Below are positions 7,294-13,071 of a DNA stretch of 13,514 bases, one piece after another. Below the pieces are notes generated by a model that did not search any database, was not told where the DNA came from, and worked only from the letters and a program-made list of their open reading frames with translations. The position numbers and the translations under genes are program-made. Within the stretch, counting starts at the first letter, position 1; the number at the start of each line of letters is the position of its first letter. The DNA comes from Thermoplasmatota archaeon (GTDB lineage: Archaea > Thermoplasmatota > Penumbrarchaeia > Penumbrarchaeales > Penumbrarchaeaceae), in assembly GCA_030595585.1 (NCBI GenBank), contig JAUVCY010000015.1:1-13514 (forward strand). Reading direction: 5' to 3'.

Positions 7294-8142
7294 TCAACCG
7301 TACATGGGGAGGTTCGGACCGGTCTTCTTGCCCCCCGGTTTGCTGATGGCCTGCATCCCTTTGAGCTTCGCCTCGAGCAGGTCCGCCTCCGCATAGAGCG
7401 GGGTCAGGTCGATGTTGAAATACGGTATCAATCCCTTCATCGTCTCCAGGATCCTCGCGGCCGCCCTGGCGTCCGGGATCTTGTCACGGGCCTCGGCCAG
7501 AAGGCAGGTGACCTCGAAATCCCTCTTCTTTCCCTCGTTGAGAAGGACGCCCGGGATACCGGATATCAGCCCTTCCGGGAACAGCGGGACCTTGGCCCGT
7601 TCCAGCCTCTCCTTTCCCGATGGCATGGAGCTCAGCCCGTATATCTGGCTCTCCGCCTGGTTGGAAAGGTCCGTGCCGGGGGGATCCACCTTTGGCTCCT
7701 CCGCCCCTTCCTCCTTCACCTTTTTCTCCTTTTTCTCCTTTGGGACCGGCTGCTCGCCCTCTATGACCAGCCCCTCGGGGGATATCAGGCATGAACACCT
7801 CTGATCCTGGGCCCAGTCAAGTATCGAGTTGCATATCATCTTGATGAGGTTCGATGGAGGCTGGAACTCGGAGAGGAATACCACCAGTCGGGTCCAATCC
7901 CCGTCCGGCCCTTCGAGGTCCCCCGCGTAGAAACGCACGGGATGGTGAGGCTCCCCATCGCGAACCACCGACACTGTGGGGAAATATACGGAGTCCATTA
8001 CCCCGATCAGCTCCATGTCCAGGGAGGATACGATATAGCTGGCGGCGATGGTGCTTACAAGTCCAACACTTGGAAAGCCATCCAGGATCACAGCATCCCT
8101 GAGGTCCAGCCTTCTGTACTCATAGATCTCGATATCCTCCAT
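7294..8142 (-). CDS. PAC2-family proteasome assembly chaperone-like protein with C-terminal HbYX motif
   Basis: This 282-residue protein belongs to the PAC2 (DUF75) family, known in archaea as PbaA/PbaB, which bind the 20S proteasome alpha ring. Family features, numbered from the ATG at 8142: VILDGFPSVGLVSTIAASYI (18-37) near the N-terminus, FP..SVVRDGEP..P.R.Y (55-72), a SPEGLVIEG segment (121-129), GLSSMPSGKERL (169-180), FPEGLISGIPGVLLNEG (188-204), and a C-terminal helical region ending ADLLEAKLKGM. The last residues are PMYG: hydrophobic-Tyr-any at the very end fits the HbYX motif used by proteasome activators to open the gate. A flexible Gly/Lys-rich tail precedes it. A Lys/Glu/Pro-rich insert (about 133-157) interrupts the domain and is probably disordered. 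The start at 8142 is preferred over GTG at 8151 because GAGGTGA (8148-8154) is correctly spaced and overlaps that GTG. It is divergent from the riboflavin gene. Confidence 0.82.
   Translation of the reverse strand: MEDIEIYEYRRLDLRDAVILDGFPSVGLVSTIAASYIVSSLDMELIGVMDSVYFPTVSVVRDGEPHHPVRFYAGDLEGPDGDWTRLVVFLSEFQPPSNLIKMICNSILDWAQDQRCSCLISPEGLVIEGEQPVPKEKKEKKVKEEGAEEPKVDPPGTDLSNQAESQIYGLSSMPSGKERLERAKVPLFPEGLISGIPGVLLNEGKKRDFEVTCLLAEARDKIPDARAAARILETMKGLIPYFNIDLTPLYAEADLLEAKLKGMQAISKPGGKKTGPNLPMYG
7720..7741. repeat. 9-nt tandem repeat encoding the Lys/Glu insert of the PAC2 protein
   Basis: The unit ctttttctc occurs twice in direct succession (7720-7728, 7729-7737), followed by a partial third copy. 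On the minus strand it encodes the KEKKEKK stretch of the charged insert. A length of nine keeps the reading frame when copies change, so the linker could vary in length between strains. Confidence 0.5.
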
Positions 8143-8147
8143 CCCAT

Positions 8148-8190
8148 TCACCTCGGCCTCCCGACAAGTAACTCACAACTTCTTAAAACC
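8148..8190 (-). promoter_or_regulatory. Promoter and RBS of the PAC2 gene
   Basis: On the minus strand ggttttaaga (8181-8190) is TATA-like and predicts transcription start near 8157. GAGGTGA (8148-8154) follows and lies five bases before the ATG at 8142. The spacing fits a short-leader archaeal mRNA and decides the start codon. Confidence 0.5.
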
Positions 8191-8210
8191 ATCGATTGAG
8201 GCCGGAGGGC

Positions 8211-8224
8211 TAAAGGTTAATACA
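8211..8224 (+). promoter_or_regulatory. Possible TATA element of the riboflavin reductase gene
   Basis: taaaggttaataca is A+T-rich and about 25 bases upstream of the start region (8240-8246). There is no Shine-Dalgarno-like sequence between it and the start. This suggests a leaderless transcript, but the box is weak. Confidence 0.3.
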
Positions 8225-8245
8225 ACGGTTTTCCCTATTGTGGCG

Positions 8246-8929
8246 ATGATCAGGCCCTATGTACATCTCAACTGCGCCTCGACGGCCGATGGCAAACTCT
8301 CGTACGCCGACGGCACCAGGCTCAGGATCTCCGAGGAGTGGGACATGAAGAGGGTTCACACCCTCAGGCAGAGATATGGGGCCATACTCGTTGGTGCCGG
8401 CACCATAACCAAGGACGACCCCAAGCTCACGGTAAAGGGCGATTACGTGCAGGACCCACTGCCGATAACCAAGGTGGTGATCGACGGTACCGGTAGCGTA
8501 TCACCATCCTCCAGGTTCTTCAAGACCCCTGGACCCTCCATCATCTTCATCGGGAACGAGGTGGACCATACATGGACCGAGGAGGTCCTGAGGAGAAATG
8601 AGGGGAGAAGAGATGATATTACCATCATTCCACTTCATACGAAGGAAGGCGTGTTCCCACTGAAGAAAGCTCTGGCCAAACTGCATCACATGGGGATCGA
8701 CAGGATCCTTGTGGAGGGAGGCCCCACCATACTATGGGGGTTCCTCAACAATGGGCTGTGGGACCGCTTCACGATCTACTATGGCCCGATGCTGGTGGGT
8801 GGAAGGGGCCCCGGCATTACCGGAGGCAGGGGGACGTTCGACCCGCTGAGAATCAAACTGGAGAACGTAATGAAGACGGAGGAGGGAGGGGTCCTTCTGG
8901 ACTACCTTCCGGTGATGATCAGGCCTTGA
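8246..8929 (+). CDS. 2,5-diamino-6-(ribosylamino)-4(3H)-pyrimidinone 5'-phosphate reductase (RIB7/RibD-C type)
   Basis: A 227-residue cytosolic NAD(P)H-dependent reductase of riboflavin synthesis. In archaea and fungi this enzyme reduces the ribosyl side chain to ribityl before deamination. It has the reductase (RibD C-terminal, dihydrofolate-reductase-like) fold alone, with no deaminase domain, as expected for the archaeal type. Diagnostic motifs: STADGK (12-17), RISEEWDMKRVHTLR (27-41), VGAGTITKDDPKLTV (49-63), VVIDGTG (77-83), VEGGPTILWGF (156-166) and the GPMLVGG loop (180-186). Length matches the family (about 220-230). The start is either ATG at 8246 or the in-frame GTG at 8240; without an RBS I chose the ATG. 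No other riboflavin genes are in the window. Its last 11 bases overlap the end of dnaJ on the opposite strand. Confidence 0.88.
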   Translation: MIRPYVHLNCASTADGKLSYADGTRLRISEEWDMKRVHTLRQRYGAILVGAGTITKDDPKLTVKGDYVQDPLPITKVVIDGTGSVSPSSRFFKTPGPSIIFIGNEVDHTWTEEVLRRNEGRRDDITIIPLHTKEGVFPLKKALAKLHHMGIDRILVEGGPTILWGFLNNGLWDRFTIYYGPMLVGGRGPGITGGRGTFDPLRIKLENVMKTEEGGVLLDYLPVMIRP

Positions 8930-10034
8930 ACTTCCGGTTCTCGCCCTGCAGGTCTCTCAGCTTCTTTAAAAGGGACCTCTCCTTCATCGAGGGCCCTTTC
9001 GGGACATCTATCTTCACCTTGACGAACTGATGCCCGAACCTGTGTGGGTTCCTGAGGTGGGGCATCCCCCTACCTTTCAGCCGTAGAACGGTATGAGAGG
9101 TGGTCCCCGATGGGACCTTCAGCTCCACAGGACCGTGAAGGGTGTCAACTCCCACCTTGGTCCCAAGGACCGCCTGGGGATAGGTTATCGTTATCTCACA
9201 TTTTATGTCGTCGCCGTAACGCTCGTAGAACCTGTGATCTTCCACGTCTATGATCAGGTAGAGGTCCCCTGACGGTCCGCCCCTCAATCCGGCGTCCCCC
9301 AGATCCGCCAGCCTGAGCCGATTGCCGGGCTCCACCCCCGCAGGGATCGGCGCCATCTTCTTGATGTTCTCCCTGATCCTCTTGGCCCCCCGGCAGTTCT
9401 TGCACTTATCCTTGATGATGGACCCCTCCCCACCGCAGCGATTACAGGTGGTGGTGGTGACGTACTGGACCGGGCCGAGCCTCCTGACCATCCTCCTCTG
9501 TCCGGCGCCTCCGCAGTCGGGGCACCCCACGGGTGCTTTTCCATCCCTGGAGCCGCTTCCACTGCACTCCGGACACCTGGCGAGCCTGCTCGATTCGATC
9601 TCCTTCTCCACCCCGGAGAACGCCTCCTCGAGGGTGATGGCCACGTGGAGAACGCGGTCGTCCCCTGCAACGGGCCGCCGCCGGGAGAACATGCCGTCAT
9701 CCTCGTTGCCGAAGATGGACCCGAAACCCCCTCCGAAAGAGCGCATGAACATGTTGAGGGCGTCGTTGAGGTCCATGTTGTGCATCTGATATTGATGCAT
9801 CCCGCTGCCTTCATCATCCTCCGTGAAACCATACTCATCGTACTGTTGTCTCTTGTTATCGTCGGAGAGAACCTCGTAGGCCTGGGTTATCTCTGTGAAC
9901 TTCTCTGCAGCCTTGGGATCGTCCGTGTTCCGGTCGGGATGGTACTTGAGGGCGAGCTTGCGGTATGCCTTCTCGATCTCCTCCTTGCTGGACTCCTTTT
10001 CAAGCTCCAGCACCTCGTAGTAATCCCTTGCCAT
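8919..10034 (-). CDS. dnaJ: Molecular chaperone DnaJ (Hsp40, type I)
   Basis: A 371-residue cochaperone that delivers unfolded proteins to DnaK and stimulates its ATPase. Domains in order: J domain (1-70) with the essential HPD at 32-34 and the KFTEITQAYEVLSD helix; a short Gly/Phe region (about 98-109, SFGGGFGSIFGN); a zinc-binding domain with four CxxC motifs, CPECSGSG (154), CPDCGGAG (171), CNRCGGEG (197) and CKNCRGAK (211); then two C-terminal substrate-binding beta domains to residue 371. The last zinc repeat lacks the usual final Gly, a minor variation. The G/F linker is unusually short and is preceded by a Met/Asp/Asn-rich segment (79-97). The start at 10034 is fixed by MARDYYEVLE, a typical DnaJ N-terminus. 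It is the last gene of the chaperone block, 64 nt after dnaK, probably with its own promoter. Confidence 0.97.
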   Translation of the reverse strand: MARDYYEVLELEKESSKEEIEKAYRKLALKYHPDRNTDDPKAAEKFTEITQAYEVLSDDNKRQQYDEYGFTEDDEGSGMHQYQMHNMDLNDALNMFMRSFGGGFGSIFGNEDDGMFSRRRPVAGDDRVLHVAITLEEAFSGVEKEIESSRLARCPECSGSGSRDGKAPVGCPDCGGAGQRRMVRRLGPVQYVTTTTCNRCGGEGSIIKDKCKNCRGAKRIRENIKKMAPIPAGVEPGNRLRLADLGDAGLRGGPSGDLYLIIDVEDHRFYERYGDDIKCEITITYPQAVLGTKVGVDTLHGPVELKVPSGTTSHTVLRLKGRGMPHLRNPHRFGHQFVKVKIDVPKGPSMKERSLLKKLRDLQGENRKFKA

Positions 10035-10055
10035 CGGTACACATCCGTTCTTATT

Positions 10056-10064
10056 CCATATAGG
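10056..10064 (-). promoter_or_regulatory. TATA box of a probable leaderless dnaJ promoter
   Basis: On the minus strand cctatatgg is centred 26 bases before the dnaJ ATG at 10034. No Shine-Dalgarno sequence precedes the ATG (the bases before it read ggatgtgtaccg). The spacing places transcription start at the ATG itself, as in leaderless archaeal mRNAs. dnaJ may therefore be transcribed independently of grpE-dnaK as well as by read-through. Confidence 0.5.
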
Positions 10065-10068
10065 TCAA

Positions 10069-10084
10069 GGGAGGATACGCTCCC
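10069..10084 (-). other. Small hairpin between dnaK and dnaJ
   Basis: gggag (10069-10073) pairs with ctccc (10080-10084) across a 6-nt loop, 14 bases past the dnaK stop. There is no T-run after it on the minus strand, so it is at best a weak attenuator or mRNA-end stabiliser. Confidence 0.25.
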
Positions 10085-10098
10085 CCCTCTACATTATT

Positions 10099-11934
10099 TC
10101 ACGCATCTTCCGCATCGACGTCGATGAAGTCGTCGTCATCGGAGCCCTTCTTCTCGTCCGGGGCCTCCCCGTCGTCCTGCTTGGGGGCCTCTTCCTTGGC
10201 GGCCTCCTGGTACATCTTGGCGAACAGGTTCTGGGACGCCTCCGAAAGGCTCTCCACCGCCTCCTTGATCTGATCATTGTCATCTCCCTCCAGGGCCTCC
10301 TTGAGCTCGTCCACCTTGGACTGCACCTGCTCTGCGTCCGACTCGTCCAGCTTCTCCTTGTAGTCCTTCATGGCCTTCTCGGTGGTGTACACCAGGCTGT
10401 TGGCGCTGTTCAGGAGCTCCGCCTTCTCCAGGCGCTCCTTGTCCTCGTCCGCGAACTTATCTGCGTCGTCGGCCATCCTCTCGATCTCCTCATCGGAGAG
10501 GGCCCCCGTGCCGGAGACCACGATATCCTGTGAGTTACCCGTCGCCTTGTCCTTCGCCGTGACATGGACTATGCCGTTCACATCTATCTCGAAGGTCACC
10601 TCGATCTGCGGCAGTCCCCTGGGCGCTGGCGGTATCCCCAGTAGCGTGAAATTGCCCAGCGTCTTGTTGTCGCCGGCCATGGCGCGCTCTCCCTGGAGCA
10701 CGTGTATCTCCACCTGCGGCTGGTTGTCCGACGCGGTGGAGAAGATCTTCGATTTCTTTGTGGGGATCGTGGTGTTCCTGTTGATGATCTTGGTCATCAC
10801 CCTTCCCAGCGTCTCGATACCCAACGAGAGCGGGGTAACGTCGAGAAGCACCATGTCCTTTCCCACCTCCCCGGTCAGAACGCCCGCCTGTATGGCCGCA
10901 CCTATGGCAACGCACTCGTCGGGGTTGATGTTCTTGGTGGGTTCCTTCTTGAGGACCTCCTTGATCTTCTCCTGCACGAACGGTATCCTGGTCGAACCTC
11001 CCACCAGAAGGACCCTGTCGATATCCTCCGGCTTGAGCTTCGCATCCTTCAGGGCGTTCCTCAGCGGGGTCTGCGTCTTTACGACGAGGTCGTTTATCAG
11101 CTCCTCGAACTTCGACCTGGTCAGCTCCATCTCCAGGTGGAGGGGGCCGGAATCTCCCTGCGTTATGAATGGCATGCTGATATGGGTGGTGGGGGTTCCG
11201 CTGAGCTCGATCTTGGCCTTCTCGGCCGCGTCCTTGAGCCTCTGGACCGCCTGCTTGTCCTTCAGCAGGTCGATCCCGTACTCCTTCTTGAACTCCCCGG
11301 AGATCCACTCCATTACCTTCCTGTCGAAATCATCTCCTCCAAGGTGGTTGTTCCCGGAGGTCGATTTGACCTGGAACACCCCTCCTCCGATCTGAAGGAT
11401 GGATACGTCGAAGGTACCGCCTCCCAGATCGTACACGAGTATGGTGAGGTCCTCTTCCTTGTCAAGGCCGTATGCCAGGGCGGCGGCCGTGGGCTCGTTG
11501 ATGATCCGCTTCACATCGAGGCCCGCTATCTTGCCCGCATCCTTTGTGGCCTGCCTCTGGGCGTCCTCGAAATAGGCGGGGACGGTTATTATGGCCTCCT
11601 TGACCTCCTCCCCCAGATACTCCTCCGCATCCTCCTTGAGCTTCTGGAGGATCATCGCAGATATCTCCTGGGGGGAGTATTTCTTACCAGCCATCTTCAC
11701 CTTGGATTTCTGGCCCATCTTCCTCTTTATGGAGGCTATGGTATTGTCCGGATTGGCCACGGCCTGCCTCTTGGCGAGATCTCCCACGAGCCTCTCGCCC
11801 TTCTTGGTTATGCCCACCACAGAGGGGGTTGTCCTCCCCCCGGTCTTGTTCGGTATGACGATCGGCTGGCCGCCCTCCATCACGGCGACCACGGAGTTCG
11901 TGGTCCCCAGGTCTATTCCTATGATCTTTCCCAT
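10099..11934 (-). CDS. dnaK: Molecular chaperone DnaK (Hsp70)
   Basis: A 611-residue ATP-dependent chaperone that binds and refolds unfolded proteins with DnaJ and GrpE. Nucleotide-binding domain motifs: IGIDLGTTNS (5-14), the AIITVPAYFEDAQRQATKDA block (114-133), VYDLGGGTFDVSIL (167-180) and VLLVGGSTRIP (308-318). The interdomain linker with MVLLDVTPLSLGIET spans 361-375, the beta substrate-binding domain runs to about 475, and a helical lid follows. The acidic tail ends DDFIDVDAEDA. The N-terminal lobe near residues 74-89 (GQKSKVKMAGKKYSPQ) lacks the roughly 20-residue insert of proteobacterial DnaK, the form typical of Gram-positive and archaeal homologues. Archaeal dnaK genes are generally held to derive from bacteria, so ancient transfer is likely. 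It starts 6 nt after grpE, and its RBS overlaps the grpE stop, implying translational coupling. Confidence 0.98.
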   Translation of the reverse strand: MGKIIGIDLGTTNSVVAVMEGGQPIVIPNKTGGRTTPSVVGITKKGERLVGDLAKRQAVANPDNTIASIKRKMGQKSKVKMAGKKYSPQEISAMILQKLKEDAEEYLGEEVKEAIITVPAYFEDAQRQATKDAGKIAGLDVKRIINEPTAAALAYGLDKEEDLTILVYDLGGGTFDVSILQIGGGVFQVKSTSGNNHLGGDDFDRKVMEWISGEFKKEYGIDLLKDKQAVQRLKDAAEKAKIELSGTPTTHISMPFITQGDSGPLHLEMELTRSKFEELINDLVVKTQTPLRNALKDAKLKPEDIDRVLLVGGSTRIPFVQEKIKEVLKKEPTKNINPDECVAIGAAIQAGVLTGEVGKDMVLLDVTPLSLGIETLGRVMTKIINRNTTIPTKKSKIFSTASDNQPQVEIHVLQGERAMAGDNKTLGNFTLLGIPPAPRGLPQIEVTFEIDVNGIVHVTAKDKATGNSQDIVVSGTGALSDEEIERMADDADKFADEDKERLEKAELLNSANSLVYTTEKAMKDYKEKLDESDAEQVQSKVDELKEALEGDDNDQIKEAVESLSEASQNLFAKMYQEAAKEEAPKQDDGEAPDEKKGSDDDDFIDVDAEDA

Positions 11935-11940
11935 TTTATT

Positions 11941-11948
11941 TCACCTCT
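11941..11948 (-). promoter_or_regulatory. dnaK ribosome-binding site overlapping the grpE stop codon
   Basis: On the minus strand AGAGGTGA includes the grpE TGA stop and lies six bases before the dnaK ATG. Ribosomes finishing the Hsp20-GrpE protein are therefore placed to restart on dnaK, which would tie the output of the two proteins together. Confidence 0.7.
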
Positions 11949-12780
11949 TATTCTTTTTGTTGTCCGTACCCTTTTCATCGGGCCTTCTGTTGACTATAAC
12001 CTGCGACGGCCTGAGCGCATCCTTCTTGTAGAAGAAGCCGGCCACCTTCTCATCCGTGATCATATCATCTTCGATCTTTGGGTCGCTGGATCGGCCGATC
12101 GCCTCGTGATACAGCGGATCGAAATGCATTCCAATGGACCGTATCCTCTTGATCCCGATGCTGTCGAAGAGGCCGTGCACCCGCCTCTCCACCATCTCCA
12201 GCCCTTTCAGGATGTTATCCGACGTGCCCTTGGGGCACTCGGACATGAGGACCGACTCCCTCGCCCTGTTGAAATCGTCCAGGACCTCGATAAGGCCCAT
12301 GGCGATCTCGGTTACCTTCCTGTCGGCGATCGACTCCTTCTCGCCCTCATGCCTCCTCTTGAGGTTGTGAAAATCCCTCTGAAGTATCCGTGCCCTCTCC
12401 TGGAGGAGCCCTTTCTCCTGTGAGACCTTCTCCAGATCTGACACGGGAGCGTCAGTGCCCTTCCCGGGGGGCTCTATCTTCACGGTTCCGTTCGCCTGAG
12501 GGGGCCCCTCCCCGGACCCCATCCGTGCCACCTCTACCACCAGGACCCCATTGGAATAGGTCACTACCACGTTCTCGGGGTCCGGATCAAAAGGCATCAC
12601 CTGTATCGTCTTGAAGTTTCCCCTGCTGCCCTTGCCAACGACGGTGACCAGGTCCCGGGACACCTCCATCTTGATCGAGTCCTGCGGGACGCCGGGAAGC
12701 TCCACTATGAGCCTGGCTCCCGCCTCCGTCTCCCCGATCTCGGCGAATGGCTCCCTGAACTCCTCTTTTACTTCGGCCAT
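11941..12780 (-). CDS. grpE: GrpE nucleotide exchange factor with N-terminal Hsp20/alpha-crystallin-like domain (fusion)
   Basis: A 279-residue protein in two parts. Residues about 19-87 resemble an alpha-crystallin (Hsp20/p23-type) domain: ARLIVELPGVPQDSIKMEV at its start, a short strand LVTVVGKG, and the hallmark SNGVLVVEVAR at its end (residues 76-86). A Gly/Pro-rich linker (88-112) follows. The rest is GrpE: a long coiled-coil helix (about 113-155), a four-helix-bundle region (EIAMGLIEVLDDFNRA, 158-173; GLEMVERRVHGLFDSIGI, 193-210) and the beta wing (FDPLYHEAIGRS 220-231 through KVAGFFYKKDALRPSQVIVNR). GrpE releases ADP from DnaK; Hsp20 domains hold unfolded proteins. The fusion would join holding and exchange activities (inference). 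The Hsp20 part lacks a C-terminal IxI/V motif. ATG 12780 is chosen over an in-frame TTG at 12789, with a GAGTTGAT RBS-like sequence upstream. It is the first gene of the operon with dnaK. The GrpE half is certain; the Hsp20 assignment is strong by pattern only. Confidence 0.88.
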   Translation of the reverse strand: MAEVKEEFREPFAEIGETEAGARLIVELPGVPQDSIKMEVSRDLVTVVGKGSRGNFKTIQVMPFDPDPENVVVTYSNGVLVVEVARMGSGEGPPQANGTVKIEPPGKGTDAPVSDLEKVSQEKGLLQERARILQRDFHNLKRRHEGEKESIADRKVTEIAMGLIEVLDDFNRARESVLMSECPKGTSDNILKGLEMVERRVHGLFDSIGIKRIRSIGMHFDPLYHEAIGRSSDPKIEDDMITDEKVAGFFYKKDALRPSQVIVNRRPDEKGTDNKKNKR

Positions 12781-12796
12781 TGTAATCAACTCGTAT

Positions 12797-12851
12797 ACAA
12801 CTTGAGGTTGTTATCCTGATGTTATACAATAAACAGATTTGATATATAAAC
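12797..12851. promoter_or_regulatory. Divergent promoter region between the chaperone operon and the small membrane-protein gene
   Basis: gatatataaac (12841-12851) is a TATA box readable on both strands: on the plus strand it predicts a start near 12873, on the minus strand near 12818. A second minus-strand TATA candidate is tgtataac (revcomp of 12821-12828), with a start near 12797. An inverted repeat acaac-ttgag-gttgt (12797-12811) lies in the grpE leader or at its start site and could be an operator for heat-shock control. No known archaeal heat-shock regulator site was recognised. Confidence 0.4.
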
Positions 12852-12905
12852 ATTTTGTCTTAAACGGTGGGAAAGTATGATTAATACCCTCTTCGATAGG
12901 AGCTC

Positions 12906-13067
12906 ATGGCATCCGGGACCATAGTGATCATACTGATGGTGCTGATGATCGTCTGCGTGCCCCTTACGATAATCGCCAGGAACGCATGGCGGAATCGGAC
13001 CCTCACGCTCATCTTCGCGCTCATCGGTATCGGATCGGTCATCGCCCTGACCATAATAACATGGTGA
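12906..13067 (+). CDS. Small two-helix membrane protein of unknown function
   Basis: This 53-residue ORF has two hydrophobic segments (about 5-23, TIVIILMVLMIVCVPLTII; about 33-52, LTLIFALIGIGSVIALTIIT) separated by a short basic turn RNAWRNR (25-31). The turn predicts a hairpin in the membrane with its loop in the cytosol. AGGAG (12898-12902) precedes the ATG by three bases. A TATA box at about 12842 gives a leader of some 30 nt. Its stop codon is 4 nt before the start of the PqqD-like gene, so the two are probably cotranscribed and coupled. I recognise no family. The clean hydrophobic pattern, RBS and spacing argue that it is real. Confidence 0.65.
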   Translation: MASGTIVIILMVLMIVCVPLTIIARNAWRNRTLTLIFALIGIGSVIALTIITW

Positions 13068-13071
13068 GATA

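Noticed and set aside
8143..8151. GTG start for the PAC2 protein at 8151
   Set aside because: The GTG is part of the GAGGTGA ribosome-binding site of the ATG at 8142.
10702..12423. 573-codon open frame on the plus strand
   Set aside because: It lies antisense to dnaK and grpE, which are certain genes. Its Arg/Leu/Gly/His-rich translation matches no family and is a by-product of the G+C-rich codon pattern.
12781..12789. TTG start for the Hsp20-GrpE protein
   Set aside because: ATG 12780 gives a natural N-terminus, and the RBS-like GAGTTGAT overlaps the TTG.
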